A stretch of 64,000 nucleotides of DNA from Psychroserpens burtonensis DSM 12212 (GTDB taxonomy: Bacteria; Bacteroidota; Bacteroidia; Flavobacteriales; Flavobacteriaceae), in NCBI RefSeq assembly GCF_000425305.1, contig NZ_AUDE01000022.1, positions 29,127 through 93,126 of the forward strand, in the 5' to 3' direction. The first letter of the stretch is position 1. Each line of letters begins with the position of its first letter. Made by a program: the position numbers and the translations under genes. The notes under the pieces are model-generated. The model was not told the origin of the DNA. It saw only the letters and a list, made by a program, of their open reading frames with translations, and searched no databases. Below, in pieces: positions 9,160 through 20,235 of the stretch.

Positions 9160-10042
9160 CCCAGTATTACTCAAAAAAACTGTTGAAGGTTTAAATATTA
9201 AGCCTGATGGAGTCTATGTGGATGTCACCTTTGGAGGTGGTGGTCACAGTAAAGAAATATTAGAACATTTAGGTCCTGACGGGAAGCTATTTGCTTTTGA
9301 TCAAGATAAAGACGCTCTTTTAAATGTAATTGATGATGATCGTTTCACATTAATTAATGAAAATTTTAGATACGTAAAACGTTTTCTTCGATTTCATGGT
9401 GCAAAACAAGTAGATGGAGTTCTAGCAGACTTTGGTGTGTCATCACATCAATTTGATGTTGCAGAACGCGGGTTCTCAACGCGCTTCGAGGCTGACTTAG
9501 ATATGCGAATGAATCAAGAGGATAGTTTGTCGGCCTATAATGTGATTAATAATTACGATGAGGAGCAAATCAAGCAAGTGCTATTTCAATATGGAGAATT
9601 AAGGCAAGCTCCGGCCATGGCTAAAACAATAGTAGAATCTCGACGTGATGAAGAAATAAAAACGAGCGAGCAACTAAAGACGGCACTTAAACAATTTCTT
9701 AATCACCAAAAAGAGAATAAAGTGTTAGCACAAATATATCAAGCGATTCGTATTGAAGTGAATCAAGAAATTGAAGCGCTAAAGGCATTTTTGAAACAAA
9801 CACCAGAGATTTTAGTTAAAGGAGGACGGTTAAGTATGATTTCATACCATTCTTTAGAAGATAGACTGGTAAAGCGATTTATTAGAAATGGCTTATTTGA
9901 AGGAGAGCCTGAGCGTGATGTATTTGGGTATTTTGAAGTGCCACTTAAAAAAGTGGGAGGTTTGATTATTCCATCGAGAGAGGAAATTAAAGAAAATAAC
10001 AGAGCGAGAAGTGCAAAGCTTCGTATTGCTGAAAAACTATAG
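9140..10042 (+). CDS. rsmH: 16S rRNA m4C1402 methyltransferase RsmH (MraW)
   Basis: RsmH N4-methylates C1402 of 16S rRNA using S-adenosylmethionine. The SAM-binding motif VDVTFGGGGHS lies near residues 28-38, and LADFGVSSHQFD and MISYHSLEDRLVKRF are conserved family blocks. Length is 300 residues. The start at 9140 lies within mraZ, implying translational coupling; a second in-frame ATG lies two codons later. It is the standard second gene of dcw clusters. Confidence 0.97.
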   Translation: MTMDYHNPVLLKKTVEGLNIKPDGVYVDVTFGGGGHSKEILEHLGPDGKLFAFDQDKDALLNVIDDDRFTLINENFRYVKRFLRFHGAKQVDGVLADFGVSSHQFDVAERGFSTRFEADLDMRMNQEDSLSAYNVINNYDEEQIKQVLFQYGELRQAPAMAKTIVESRRDEEIKTSEQLKTALKQFLNHQKENKVLAQIYQAIRIEVNQEIEALKAFLKQTPEILVKGGRLSMISYHSLEDRLVKRFIRNGLFEGEPERDVFGYFEVPLKKVGGLIIPSREEIKENNRARSAKLRIAEKL

Positions 10043-10101
10043 TGTAATCAATAGATTAATTACGTCCCTTTTAGGGAGGATGTCTGCAGAACAGATGGGA
10101 T

Positions 10102-10419
10102 ATGAGAAAAAATATTTACAGCATATTAAGAGGTAAATTTTTAGTGAGTGACGATTCCTTTAAAAATTGGAGGATGATTATTTTTATTTCGGTCTTAGCT
10201 ATTATAATGATTGCTAGTGCTCATAGTGCAGATCAAAAGGTATATGAAATTGCAAGATTAAAAAATGAAGCAAAAGAATTAAGATCGGCATTTGTTGATG
10301 GACGTTCACAATTGATGAGACTTAAAATGGAATCATCAATTATAAAAAAAGTAGTAGAAAAAGGAATTATAATATCAGAGATTCCGCCTCAAAAAATAAA
10401 AGTTAAAACACAGAATTGA
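10102..10419 (+). CDS. ftsL: FtsL-like division protein
   Basis: This 105-residue bitopic membrane protein has a short cytoplasmic N-terminus, one transmembrane helix (about 25-42) and a periplasmic coiled-coil segment rich in Lys, Glu and Leu (about 45-80). This matches the FtsL-type proteins found between rsmH and ftsI in Bacteroidetes. FtsL bridges FtsQ/FtsB and FtsW/FtsI in the divisome. Sequence conservation is low in this family, so position and topology carry most of the call. It ends 4 bases before ftsI. Confidence 0.85.
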   Translation: MRKNIYSILRGKFLVSDDSFKNWRMIIFISVLAIIMIASAHSADQKVYEIARLKNEAKELRSAFVDGRSQLMRLKMESSIIKKVVEKGIIISEIPPQKIKVKTQN

Positions 10420-10423
10420 TAAC

Positions 10424-12424
10424 GTGGCAACAACCGAAACTAACATATTAAACAGATTATATTTCGTGGCTGGCAGTATGTTTGTCTTCGCACTTGCTGT
10501 GGTATTTAAGTTGTGCGTAATTCAGTTTGTTCAAGGAGACGTGTATAGGGAATTGGCAGAAGAGCGCACCATTCAAAATATGGATATTCCAGCAAATAGA
10601 GGTAACGTCTATTCGGTAGATGGGAGTTTATTAGCCACCTCAATCCCTAAATATGACATTAGAATTGATGCTATCCAGCCAAAACAAGAGCTTTTTAATA
10701 CACTTGTAAAGCCTTTGGCAGATTCACTCTCAAGATATTCAGGAAAACCGTTGAGCTATCATTTAAATAAAATTAAAAAAGCGAGACTCGATAAAAACAG
10801 ATACTTTCTATTAGCCCGAGATATTAGTTATTCAGATTATATTAGAATTCGCAATTTCCCAATGCTAAACCTTGGTGCTATTCGAGGTGGTCTTATCGTC
10901 ACTCAAGAAGAAAAGCGCGATCATCCAATGGGTGGTATCGCAGAGCGCACTATTGGTTATGAGAAAATTGATGAAGACGGAAATGTAACCAGACCAGGAA
11001 TTGACGGCTACTTCGGTAAAACATATCTACGAGGCACCAATGGTAAAAGACTTATGCAGAAAATAGGAAACCGAAAATGGAAACCTATCGTTGATTATGA
11101 TCAAGTAGAACCACAAGATGGTTATGACGTGTATACGACTATAGATGTTAATATTCAAGATATCGCACATCATTCTCTTTTAGGGCAATTGGAAAAGTAC
11201 GAAGCAGATCATGGTTGTGCAGTAGTCATGGATGTGAAGACAGGAGAGATTAAAGCAATCTCAAACTTGGGTAGAAACCAAAGTGGTAGCTATTATGAGC
11301 GCCTTAATTATGCTGTAGGAGAAAGTCACGAACCTGGATCTACATTTAAGGTCATGGCATTTATGGCAGCTTTAGAGGATAAAGTTATTGATACGTCTAC
11401 TATTGTAGATACAAAGAATGGTAGTAAACGTTTTTATGGAAGAACGATCAGTGATTCTCGTGGTCATGGAAAAATTTCTGCAGCAAGAGCTTTAGAGGTT
11501 TCCTCAAATATTGGTCTAGCAACTATTATTGATGACCACTATTCAAAACAACCAAAAAAGTTTGTCAATCGCCTTAAGAGTTGGAAGCTCCATAATAAGC
11601 TCGGTGTGTCTTTAATAGGTGAAGGTAAGCCAGTGATTCCAGAACCAGGAGATGCAATTTGGAGTAAAAATGCTTTGCCATCTATGGCTTATGGTTATAA
11701 TTTGAGGATGACACCTTTACAAACACTTACATTTTATAATGCTATAGCAAATGATGGTGAAATGGTAAGGCCAAGATTTATTAATGCAGTTAAAGAGTTT
11801 GATAGAGAGGTAAAAAGTTTTGATAAAGAGGTTATTAATCAAAAAATATGTTCTGATAAAACACTAGGAGAAATTAGAGAGATTTTAAAGAATGTAGTTG
11901 TTAGAGGTACAGGGCAACGTATGTATTCTGAAAACTTTTCAATGGCTGGAAAAACAGGAACAGCAAGAACAGATTATTACGACTTTGAAGAATGGAAAAA
12001 AGACAGAAAGTATGTGTCCTCTTTTGCGGGATATTTTCCGGCAGATAATCCAAAGTACTCTTGCATAGTTGTAATCCATAAACCAAGCACAAAAGTTGGA
12101 TTCTATGGTGCAGACGTTTCTGGACCAGTATTTAAAAGAATAGCTCAAAAAATATATACCGAAACACCTTTAATTGATGAGGTGGAGTCTTTGGAAGTTG
12201 TCGATGTAAAAATAGAAGGGCAATATGAGTCTTTTTATAAAACCTCACAACTTCATAAAACGATTATGCCAGACGTTGTTGGTCTTCCAGCAATGGATGC
12301 TTTAGCATTATTAGAAAATATGGGGCTCAAAGTAAATATGAGAGGCACTGGGACCGTGAAGACACAATCCATTAATAAAGGAGTTAAAGTAAAACTAAAT
12401 CAAATTATTGTTTTAGGAACCTAA
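10424..12424 (+). CDS. ftsI: division transpeptidase FtsI (PBP2x/PBP3-like) with PASTA domain
   Basis: This 666-residue class B penicillin-binding protein cross-links septal peptidoglycan. A single N-terminal transmembrane helix (about 12-32) is followed by a dimerisation/pedestal region and the transpeptidase domain. Active-site motifs are Ser306-x-x-Lys309 (STFK), Ser360-Ser361-Asn362 and Lys510-Thr511-Gly512. A single C-terminal PASTA domain (about 605-666) is present, as in many Bacteroidetes but unlike E. coli PBP3. The start is GTG at 10424, four bases after ftsL. The stop shares one base with the murE start (TAATG). Confidence 0.96.
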   Translation: MATTETNILNRLYFVAGSMFVFALAVVFKLCVIQFVQGDVYRELAEERTIQNMDIPANRGNVYSVDGSLLATSIPKYDIRIDAIQPKQELFNTLVKPLADSLSRYSGKPLSYHLNKIKKARLDKNRYFLLARDISYSDYIRIRNFPMLNLGAIRGGLIVTQEEKRDHPMGGIAERTIGYEKIDEDGNVTRPGIDGYFGKTYLRGTNGKRLMQKIGNRKWKPIVDYDQVEPQDGYDVYTTIDVNIQDIAHHSLLGQLEKYEADHGCAVVMDVKTGEIKAISNLGRNQSGSYYERLNYAVGESHEPGSTFKVMAFMAALEDKVIDTSTIVDTKNGSKRFYGRTISDSRGHGKISAARALEVSSNIGLATIIDDHYSKQPKKFVNRLKSWKLHNKLGVSLIGEGKPVIPEPGDAIWSKNALPSMAYGYNLRMTPLQTLTFYNAIANDGEMVRPRFINAVKEFDREVKSFDKEVINQKICSDKTLGEIREILKNVVVRGTGQRMYSENFSMAGKTGTARTDYYDFEEWKKDRKYVSSFAGYFPADNPKYSCIVVIHKPSTKVGFYGADVSGPVFKRIAQKIYTETPLIDEVESLEVVDVKIEGQYESFYKTSQLHKTIMPDVVGLPAMDALALLENMGLKVNMRGTGTVKTQSINKGVKVKLNQIIVLGT

Positions 12425-13887
12425 TGACACAATTAAAAGACATATTATACAAGGTTACCATAAATACAGTCGTAGGAAGTACGAGTATAGCTGTTAATAG
12501 TTTGCATTTTGATTCGCGTCAAGTTTCAAAAGGCGATATTTTTATTGCTATCAAAGGAACCCATGTTGATGGTCATCAATTTATAGATGCGGTAATTGAG
12601 CACGGTGCTATTGCGATTGTTTGTGAGACACTTCCAGATAATTTAATACAGGGAGTCACCTATATAGGGGTAGAAAACACCCATGAAGCTCTAGCTTTTA
12701 TGGCGTCTAATATCTTCGGAAATCCTTCGGAAAATTTGCGACTAGTTGGAGTTACTGGAACAAATGGAAAAACAACTATTGCTACCCTTTTATATCAATT
12801 ATTCAAAAAGGCAGGCTATAAGGTTGGTTTATTGTCTACGGTGAAAATTATGGTTGATAATACCGAATACAAAGCCACTCATACTACTCCAGATTCTTTG
12901 ACAATAAATAGGTATCTAAAATTGATGAATGATGCCGGTGTTGAGTTTTGCTTTATGGAAGTGAGTTCTCATGGCATTCATCAAAAACGTACTGCAGGTT
13001 TATATTTTGAAGGTGGGATTTTTACGAACCTATCACATGATCACTTAGACTATCACAACACGTTTGCAGAGTATAGAGACGTTAAGAAATCATTTTTTGA
13101 CAATCTTTCTAAAAGCGCATTTGCTTTAGTAAATGTGGATGATAAAAATGGATTGGTAATGCTTCAAAACTCAAAAGCAAAAACATACACCTATGCGTTA
13201 AAAACGTATGCAGATTATAAAGCACAGGTTTTAGAAAATCAGTTTAGTGGCTTATTACTAAAACTTAATGACAGTGAATTATGGACAAGATTAATCGGTG
13301 ATTTTAATGCTTACAACATTAGTGCTATTTATGGTACAGCAGAATTACTAGGTCTTGAGAAAGATGAGATTTTAAGGTTGATTAGCGAATTAGAAAGTGT
13401 AAGCGGTCGCTTTGAATATCTCATTTCCGAAGAAAAAATCACTGCCATTGTTGATTATGCGCACACACCAGATGCTCTAAAAAATGTATTAGAAACCATA
13501 AATAATATTCGTACAAAGAATGAGCAGCTTATTACAGTTGTTGGTTGTGGAGGAGATCGAGATACATCAAAACGTCCAAAAATGGGACATATCGCTTCTG
13601 CACTAAGTACTAAGGTGATTTTTACGAGTGATAATCCTAGAAGTGAAGTGCCAGAAACTATTATTGAGGATATTGAAAAAGGAGTAGAACCTCAAAATTT
13701 TAAAAAAACAATGTCTATTGTGGATAGAAAGCAAGCGATAAAAACAGCTTGTCAATTAGCAAACCCTTATGACATCATTTTAATTGCAGGAAAAGGGCAT
13801 GAGACCTATCAAGAAATAAAAGGAGAGCGTTTTGATTTTGATGACTTTAAAACGGTAAAAGAATTTTTAAAACAATTACAGAAATAA
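12424..13887 (+). CDS. murE: UDP-MurNAc-L-Ala-D-Glu:meso-diaminopimelate ligase MurE
   Basis: MurE adds the third stem-peptide residue in the cytoplasm. The ATP loop GTNGKTT lies near residues 115-121, and the substrate-specificity motif DNPR is present (TSDNPRSE), which is diagnostic for meso-diaminopimelate rather than lysine. The 487-residue length is normal. The start overlaps the ftsI stop by one base, and mraY follows after 7 bases. Confidence 0.97.
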   Translation: MTQLKDILYKVTINTVVGSTSIAVNSLHFDSRQVSKGDIFIAIKGTHVDGHQFIDAVIEHGAIAIVCETLPDNLIQGVTYIGVENTHEALAFMASNIFGNPSENLRLVGVTGTNGKTTIATLLYQLFKKAGYKVGLLSTVKIMVDNTEYKATHTTPDSLTINRYLKLMNDAGVEFCFMEVSSHGIHQKRTAGLYFEGGIFTNLSHDHLDYHNTFAEYRDVKKSFFDNLSKSAFALVNVDDKNGLVMLQNSKAKTYTYALKTYADYKAQVLENQFSGLLLKLNDSELWTRLIGDFNAYNISAIYGTAELLGLEKDEILRLISELESVSGRFEYLISEEKITAIVDYAHTPDALKNVLETINNIRTKNEQLITVVGCGGDRDTSKRPKMGHIASALSTKVIFTSDNPRSEVPETIIEDIEKGVEPQNFKKTMSIVDRKQAIKTACQLANPYDIILIAGKGHETYQEIKGERFDFDDFKTVKEFLKQLQK

Positions 13888-13894
13888 GAAGCCA

Positions 13895-15136
13895 ATGTTA
13901 TACTACTTATTCGATTATTTAGAACAACAGTTTCAGTTTCCTGGAGCATCTCTTTTTGGTTTTTTAACTTTTAGAGCTGCTATTGCTATTATTTTATCCT
14001 TATTAATTTCTACGATTTTTGGGAAGCGTATTATTGGCTTTCTTCAAAAGCAACAAGTTGGAGAAACCATTCGGGATCTCGGACTTGAAGGCCAAGTTGA
14101 AAAAGCTGGAACACCTACAATGGGTGGAATCATCATCATTTTAGCAACTTTAATTCCGGTATTATTATTAGCGAAACTTGAAAATATTTATATCATCCTT
14201 CTAATTGTAACAACAATTTGGATGGGTACAATTGGATTTATTGATGATTATATCAAAAAATTCAAGAACAATAAAGAAGGATTAAAAGGACGTTTCAAGG
14301 TTCTAGGTCAAGTAGGTTTGGGGATTATTGTCGGTGCTACAATGTACTTTCATGAGGATGTCACTGTGAAAGAAAAACTACCTCAAGAACAGCAAAATGC
14401 GCTGTTGGCTGAGAACCCAAATATATCACCTTCAAAGTTATTTGAAGAAGAAGCTAAATCAACAAAGACAACGATTCCGTTTTTAAAAGGGAATGAGTTT
14501 GACTATGCAGATTTAATTACTTGGATGAGTCCAGGTTTATCAAAATATGCTTGGATCATTTTTATTCTAGCGTCCATATTTATTATTACGGCGGTTTCAA
14601 ATGGTGCTAATCTCACTGATGGAATAGATGGGTTGGCAGCTGGGACTTCTGCCATTATTGTGTTCACTTTAGGGATTTTTGCTTGGGTTTCTGGTAACAT
14701 CATTTTCTCTGATTACTTGGATATTATGTACATACCTAGAGTTGAAGAAATCACTATTTATATTGCTGCTTTCGTAGGAGCTTTGATTGGATTTTTGTGG
14801 TATAATGCTTATCCAGCTCAAGTTTTTATGGGAGATACAGGAAGTTTAACTATCGGAGGAATCATAGCGGTTATCGCTATTGCAGTTCGAAAAGAATGGC
14901 TTATTCCAGTACTGTGTGGCATATTTTTAGCTGAAAACTTATCCGTAGTGATGCAGGTGAGTTATTTCAAATACACAAGAAAAAAACATGGAGAAGGGAA
15001 ACGCATTTTTAAAATGTCGCCTTTACACCATCATTATCAAAAGTCGGGATATCACGAAAGTAAAATAGTTACTCGATTTTGGATTGTTGGAATCTTACTA
15101 GCCATTATATCAATTGTGACATTGAAAATTAGATAG
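13895..15136 (+). CDS. mraY: phospho-MurNAc-pentapeptide transferase MraY
   Basis: MraY transfers phospho-MurNAc-pentapeptide to undecaprenyl phosphate to make lipid I at the inner membrane. The polytopic 413-residue protein contains PTMGG, the FIDDYIKK Asp-rich loop, [12 protein letters not shown] and FMGDTGSL, the metal/nucleotide-binding motifs of the family, plus HHHYQKSG near the C-terminus. A hydrophilic insert of about 60 residues (roughly 150-210) is longer than in E. coli and typical of Bacteroidetes MraY. It directly abuts murD. Confidence 0.97.
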   Translation: MLYYLFDYLEQQFQFPGASLFGFLTFRAAIAIILSLLISTIFGKRIIGFLQKQQVGETIRDLGLEGQVEKAGTPTMGGIIIILATLIPVLLLAKLENIYIILLIVTTIWMGTIGFIDDYIKKFKNNKEGLKGRFKVLGQVGLGIIVGATMYFHEDVTVKEKLPQEQQNALLAENPNISPSKLFEEEAKSTKTTIPFLKGNEFDYADLITWMSPGLSKYAWIIFILASIFIITAVSNGANLTDGIDGLAAGTSAIIVFTLGIFAWVSGNIIFSDYLDIMYIPRVEEITIYIAAFVGALIGFLWYNAYPAQVFMGDTGSLTIGGIIAVIAIAVRKEWLIPVLCGIFLAENLSVVMQVSYFKYTRKKHGEGKRIFKMSPLHHHYQKSGYHESKIVTRFWIVGILLAIISIVTLKIR

Positions 15137-16468
15137 ATGAAACGTTTGGTAGTTCTAGGAGGAGGAGAAAGTGGAGTCGGAACTGCACTTTTAGGGAAAG
15201 CAAAAGGATGCGATGTTTTTGTTTCAGATAAGGGAATTATAAAAGACAAGTACAAACAAGTTCTTATACATAATGAGATTGAATTTGAGGATGGAGTGCA
15301 TTCTGAAGACCGTATTCTAAATGCAGATATTGTCATGAAAAGCCCAGGCATTCCCAATCAAGTTGATTTAATTCAACGGCTTATAAAAAAAGGAGTACCT
15401 GTGGTATCTGAAATTGAATTTGCAGCAAAATTCACTAATGCAACCCTTGTGGGAATCACAGGAAGTAATGGTAAAACAACAACTGCAACGCTAACTCATC
15501 ACTTATTAAAACAAGAGTTGAATGTTGGATTAGCAGGAAATATTGGAGATAGTTTTGCTAAGCAAATTTTAGAACATGATTACAAAAACTATGTTTTAGA
15601 GATTAGTAGTTTTCAATTGGATGATATTATTGACTTTAAACCACATATAGCGGTTTTAACGAATATCACACCAGACCATTTAGATAGATATGAATATCAG
15701 TTTGAGAAATATATCGCCTCAAAATTTAGGATTGTAGAAAATCAAACAAAGGAGGATTACTTCATTTATGATGGTGATGATGAGGTCATTTTAGATTGGT
15801 TAGAAAAGCATCCTGTTCAAGCAATATTATTACCATTTTCATTGACAAAGACTTTTGGAAATGGCGCGTATTTAGATAACGAGAATATAAAAATAACAAT
15901 AGATAACAACCAGATAATTATGCCAACAAAAAATTTAGCATTAGAAGGTAAACACAATATTAAAAATGCAATGGCTGCGTCAACAGTAGCACATTTATTA
16001 AAAATTAGAAAGCAAACCATACGTGAGAGTTTAGAAAACTTTCAAGGTGTTGAGCACCGTTTGGAAAATGTACTTAAAATTAATAAAGTACAGTATATCA
16101 ATGACTCAAAAGCGACTAATGTTAACGCTACGTATTTTGCATTAGAGACAATGGATGCTCCTACGGTTTGGATTGTTGGAGGTGTTGATAAGGGCAATAA
16201 TTACCAAGAGCTGTTTCAGTTTGTAAATGAAAAAGTTAAGGCGATTATTTGTTTAGGTACAGATAATAAAAAATTGATGGATAATTTTGGTGGTATGGTC
16301 GATATCATTATTGAAACCGAGTTTATGAGTGAAGCCGTTAAAATAGCTTATAAAGTGGCTGAAGCGGGAGATAGTGTATTGTTATCGCCGGCATGTGCTA
16401 GTTTTGATTTATTCGAAAACTATGAAGATAGAGGTCGTCAATTTAAAGATGCTGTTAGGAATTTATAA
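15137..16468 (+). CDS. murD: UDP-MurNAc-L-Ala:D-Glu ligase MurD
   Basis: MurD adds D-glutamate to UDP-MurNAc-L-Ala. The N-terminal Rossmann region (VVLGGGESGVG, residues 4-14) binds the UDP-sugar, and the ATP loop GSNGKTTT lies near 112-119. NDSKATNVNA and the C-terminal SPACASFD motif are typical. Length is 443 residues. The start codon follows the mraY stop with no gap. The gap to ftsW is 126 bases and contains a dispersed repeat-like element. Confidence 0.97.
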   Translation: MKRLVVLGGGESGVGTALLGKAKGCDVFVSDKGIIKDKYKQVLIHNEIEFEDGVHSEDRILNADIVMKSPGIPNQVDLIQRLIKKGVPVVSEIEFAAKFTNATLVGITGSNGKTTTATLTHHLLKQELNVGLAGNIGDSFAKQILEHDYKNYVLEISSFQLDDIIDFKPHIAVLTNITPDHLDRYEYQFEKYIASKFRIVENQTKEDYFIYDGDDEVILDWLEKHPVQAILLPFSLTKTFGNGAYLDNENIKITIDNNQIIMPTKNLALEGKHNIKNAMAASTVAHLLKIRKQTIRESLENFQGVEHRLENVLKINKVQYINDSKATNVNATYFALETMDAPTVWIVGGVDKGNNYQELFQFVNEKVKAIICLGTDNKKLMDNFGGMVDIIIETEFMSEAVKIAYKVAEAGDSVLLSPACASFDLFENYEDRGRQFKDAVRNL

Positions 16469-16469
16469 A

Positions 16470-16557
16470 ATGTCATTGAGAACGAGTTCCGATAACTATC
16501 GGAACAACGGAAGACTCTAATTGAATTTTAAAAATATGAGATCCTTCGCTTCTCTAT
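16470..16557. repeat. degenerate dispersed intergenic repeat with palindromic core
   Basis: The only sizeable gap inside the murD-to-ftsQ run holds TGTCATTGAGAACGAG, followed by the 18-base palindrome TTCCGATAACTATCGGAA (16487-16504, 8-base arms) and, near 16538-16554, GAGATCCTTCGCTTCTC. This is the layout I associate with small non-coding repeats scattered between genes of Flavobacteriia (TGTCATTGAG ... GAGATCCTTCG). The copy here looks partly eroded. No reading frame is present. Confidence 0.55.
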
Positions 16558-16594
16558 AAATAATAGAATAACGATTAAAACCAAGTGTGAAAAC

Positions 16595-17788
16595 GTGCAA
16601 ACACTATTCAATAACATAAAAGGAGATCGATTAATTTGGGCAATTGCTGCCTTGTTGGCGATTTTCTCATTCCTTCCTGTGTACAGTGCTGCCAGTAATT
16701 TGGCTTATGTTGGAGGTGTTGGGAGTACTTTTAGTTTTTTTGTAAAGCACTTAATGCATCTGGTGTTAGGGTTTGCGATTATATATGGCGTACATAAAAT
16801 TCCATATCGATATTTTAGAGGGTTGTCAATGGTGATGATTCCAATAGTTATTGTCTTATTAGTTGTCACGATGCTTCAAGGAACCACAATTGATGGTGCA
16901 AATGCGAGTCGTTGGATTCAAATTCCGTTTGTTGGGATGTCGTTTCAAACATCCACGTTGGCAGCCGTTGTTTTGATGGTTTATGTAGCGCGATATTTAT
17001 CAAAAATACAAGATAAGAAAGTCACGTTTGTTGAGACATTATTGCCATTATGGGCTCCTGTGTTTTTTGTGTTAATCTTAATTTTACCAGCTAATTTTTC
17101 TACGACAGCCATTGTGTTTTTTATGGTCATGATGTTGACCTTTATAGGTGGTTATCCTATTAAATATCTAGCTATTATTGTGGGTATTGGAATCTTGGCA
17201 CTAGCTTTATTTATTCTTATAGCAAAGGCATTTCCAGATGCGATGGATAACCGTGTAGATACATGGACTAGTAGAATTGAAAATTTCGTAAATGGAGAAG
17301 ATACCGAAGCAGACTATCAAATTGAAAACGCTAAAATAGCTATTGCTTCGGGAGAAATAACAGGCAAAGGACCAGGGAAAAGCACACAAAAAAATATATT
17401 ACCACAATCATCATCAGATTTTATTTTTGCAATTATTATTGAAGAGTATGGTCTAATTGGAGGCTTGTTCTTGTTACTATTATATTCTTGGTTGTTATTT
17501 AGGATTGTGATTGTATCACAAAAAGCAGATACTGTTTTTGGGAAATTATTAGTGTTAGGTGTTGGTTTACCTATTATATTTCAAGCTTTAATAAATATGG
17601 CAGTTGCTGTGGAGTTGTTCCCTGTTACTGGTCAAACGTTACCACTTATAAGTAGCGGAGGAACATCTATTTGGATGACTTGTTTGGCTATTGGAATCAT
17701 CTTAAGTGTGAGTGCAAAACGAGAGCAAATAAAAGGTCAAGAAATTAACGAGGATAATCCGTTAGAAATTTTAAGTGAAACTATCTAA
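16595..17788 (+). CDS. ftsW: lipid II polymerase FtsW (SEDS family)
   Basis: FtsW is the septal peptidoglycan glycosyltransferase working with FtsI. The 397-residue protein has about ten transmembrane helices and conserved SEDS blocks: GANASRWI near residues 100-107, [17 protein letters not shown] loop near 257, [10 protein letters not shown] and PLISSGGTS near the C-terminus. Translation starts at GTG (16595). The stop overlaps the murG start by one base. Confidence 0.96.
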   Translation: MQTLFNNIKGDRLIWAIAALLAIFSFLPVYSAASNLAYVGGVGSTFSFFVKHLMHLVLGFAIIYGVHKIPYRYFRGLSMVMIPIVIVLLVVTMLQGTTIDGANASRWIQIPFVGMSFQTSTLAAVVLMVYVARYLSKIQDKKVTFVETLLPLWAPVFFVLILILPANFSTTAIVFFMVMMLTFIGGYPIKYLAIIVGIGILALALFILIAKAFPDAMDNRVDTWTSRIENFVNGEDTEADYQIENAKIAIASGEITGKGPGKSTQKNILPQSSSDFIFAIIIEEYGLIGGLFLLLLYSWLLFRIVIVSQKADTVFGKLLVLGVGLPIIFQALINMAVAVELFPVTGQTLPLISSGGTSIWMTCLAIGIILSVSAKREQIKGQEINEDNPLEILSETI

Positions 17789-18882
17789 TGAGTAACTATA
17801 AAATCATATTATCAGGAGGAGGAACAGGAGGACATATTTATCCTGCGATTGCTATTGCAGACGAATTGAAATCGCGCTTTCCCGATGCGGAATTTTTATT
17901 TGTTGGTGCTTCAGATCGAATGGAAATGGAAAAAGTGCCTCAAGCAGGTTATGAAATTGAGGGCCTTTGGATTTCGGGAATTCAACGAAAGCTAACGTTG
18001 AGAAACTTAGCGTTTCCGTTTAAGTTGATGTCAAGTTTACTTAAATCCCGTAAAATTCTTAATACGTTTCAGCCAGATGTGGTTATTGGAACTGGTGGCT
18101 TTGCGAGCGGTCCATTATTGAAATCTGCGATATCGAAAGGAATTCCTAGTTTAATTCAAGAGCAAAATTCTTATCCAGGAATCACAAATAAGTTGTTATC
18201 TAGTCAAGTGGATAAAATTTGTGTTGCTTATGAAGGTTTAGAGGCTTTTTTTCCAAAGGAAAAAATCATTTTAACGGGTAATCCAATTCGTAAAGATTTA
18301 TTAGATATGGCCCATAAACATATTGAAGGTAAGGATGCGTTTACCTTAATTCATAGTAAGCATACGCTTCTAGTTTTAGGCGGAAGTTTAGGAGCTAGAC
18401 GTGTGAATCAATTGATAGAAGAAAAACTAGAGTATTTTGAGTCGCAAAATATACAAGTGATTTGGCAATGTGGAAAGCTTTATTATCAACAATATAAGCA
18501 GTACAATGCGCTAGAAAACATACAAGTTCACGCTTTTTTAAATAACATGGATATGGCTTATGCAGCAGCAGATATTATTATATCGAGAGCTGGAGCGAGT
18601 TCGGTTTCAGAACTATGTGTGGTTGGAAAGCCGGTGGTGTTTATTCCGTCACCAAATGTGGCAGAAGATCATCAAACTAAGAATGCGAGAGCTATTTCAG
18701 ATAAAAATGCAGCTATTTTAATTAAAGAAAGTGAATTAGATGTCCAATTTGAAGTTGAGTTTGATGCGTTGATGTCTTCTTTAGAAAAAAGAGTGGAATT
18801 GAGTAAAAATATAAAACAATTAGCATTAGTAAATGCAACAAAAGACATCGCAGACCAAGTTGAAAAATTATTAAAGCAATAA
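17788..18882 (+). CDS. murG: UDP-GlcNAc:lipid I GlcNAc transferase MurG
   Basis: MurG is the GT28 glycosyltransferase converting lipid I to lipid II at the inner face of the membrane. The N-terminal [11 protein letters not shown] loop is at residues 10-20, and the C-terminal UDP-GlcNAc site includes [10 protein letters not shown] and [14 protein letters not shown]. Length is 364 residues. It overlaps ftsW by one base and abuts murC with no gap. Confidence 0.97.
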   Translation: MSNYKIILSGGGTGGHIYPAIAIADELKSRFPDAEFLFVGASDRMEMEKVPQAGYEIEGLWISGIQRKLTLRNLAFPFKLMSSLLKSRKILNTFQPDVVIGTGGFASGPLLKSAISKGIPSLIQEQNSYPGITNKLLSSQVDKICVAYEGLEAFFPKEKIILTGNPIRKDLLDMAHKHIEGKDAFTLIHSKHTLLVLGGSLGARRVNQLIEEKLEYFESQNIQVIWQCGKLYYQQYKQYNALENIQVHAFLNNMDMAYAAADIIISRAGASSVSELCVVGKPVVFIPSPNVAEDHQTKNARAISDKNAAILIKESELDVQFEVEFDALMSSLEKRVELSKNIKQLALVNATKDIADQVEKLLKQ

Positions 18883-20235
18883 ATGAATTTAGAGGAAGCA
18901 AATAGCATTTATTTTATAGGTATAGGAGGTATCGGTATGTCTGCCTTAGCTCGCTATTTCGTCGCTAAAGGATTAACTGTGGGAGGTTATGATAAAACCA
19001 AAACTGAAATTACAGATGCCTTAGAAGATTTAGGTGTTTGTATTCATTTTGAAGATGATATTAAAGAGATTGACGCTAGGTTTTTAGACATAAAAACGAC
19101 GCAAGTTATTTATACGCCTGCAATACCGAAATCACATAGTGAACTACATTACTTTAATTCTAATGGTTTTCATGTGATGAAGCGTTCTCAGGTATTAGGA
19201 GAAATTACAAGACAAACGTTTTGTATGGCGGTTGCTGGTACCCACGGAAAAACAACAACAACAAGTATTTTGGGCCATTTATTAAATGAATGTAATGTTG
19301 AGGTTACTGCCTTTTTAGGCGGGATTAGTGAGAATTATAACTCTAATTTAATCCTCAACGGAACAGATGTTACCGTTGTGGAAGCTGATGAGTTTGATCG
19401 GTCCTTCTTAACCTTGTCCCCAGATTTTGCTTGTATTACGTCTATGGATGCAGATCATTTAGATATTTATGGAGATGCTTCGGAGCTAGCAAAATCTTTT
19501 GAAGATTTTTCAAAAAAAATAAAACCAAACGGAAAACTGTTCGTCAAAAACGGATTGCCAATCACAGGCATTACTTATGGGATAGAAGATGATTCAGATT
19601 ATTCCGCAGAAAATATAAAAATAGTAAATGGTAGCTATGAGTTTGATGTGAAAACGCCAAATGTGCTACTAGAAAATTTCAAATTTAACCTACCTGGTAG
19701 ACATAATCTGTCTAATGCATTAATAGCCTTGGCGATGTCTGTAGAATATGGCCTCCCTCAGCCTCAGCTCGCCAAAGCTTTAGCATCTTATAAAGGTGTG
19801 AAACGCAGATTTACGTACCAGATTAAAACAGATCAGTTAGTTTATATTGATGATTATGCACATCATCCAGAAGAAATTAATGCGGTACATCAAGCTGTAA
19901 GAGAAATGTATCCAGATAAAAAAGTGTTAGCTGTTTTTCAGCCACATTTATTTAGTAGAACAAAGGATTTTATAGATGATTTTGCTAAAAGTTTATCGAA
20001 TTTTGATGAAGTACTACTCTTGGATATTTATCCAGCGAGAGAATTGCCAATTGAAGGTGTGACATCTCAGTGGTTATTAGAAAAAATTGAAAATAAAAAC
20101 AAAAAATTAGTTCAAAAAACAGAATTAGTTAGCACTATAAAAAATAGCGATGCTACGGTAATTTTGACTATTGGAGCAGGCGATATTGGTGAAGAAGTTA
20201 AGCATATTAAAAAAGCATTGAGTTATGCGAGTTAA
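18883..20235 (+). CDS. murC: UDP-MurNAc:L-alanine ligase MurC
   Basis: MurC adds the first residue of the stem peptide. The N-terminal UDP-binding turn GIGGIGMSALAR is at residues 13-24 and the ATP loop GTHGKTTTTS lies near 120-129. DDYAHHPEEI, typical of MurC, lies near 325-334. The 450-residue length is normal. The last 11 bases overlap ftsQ. Confidence 0.97.
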   Translation: MNLEEANSIYFIGIGGIGMSALARYFVAKGLTVGGYDKTKTEITDALEDLGVCIHFEDDIKEIDARFLDIKTTQVIYTPAIPKSHSELHYFNSNGFHVMKRSQVLGEITRQTFCMAVAGTHGKTTTTSILGHLLNECNVEVTAFLGGISENYNSNLILNGTDVTVVEADEFDRSFLTLSPDFACITSMDADHLDIYGDASELAKSFEDFSKKIKPNGKLFVKNGLPITGITYGIEDDSDYSAENIKIVNGSYEFDVKTPNVLLENFKFNLPGRHNLSNALIALAMSVEYGLPQPQLAKALASYKGVKRRFTYQIKTDQLVYIDDYAHHPEEINAVHQAVREMYPDKKVLAVFQPHLFSRTKDFIDDFAKSLSNFDEVLLLDIYPARELPIEGVTSQWLLEKIENKNKKLVQKTELVSTIKNSDATVILTIGAGDIGEEVKHIKKALSYAS

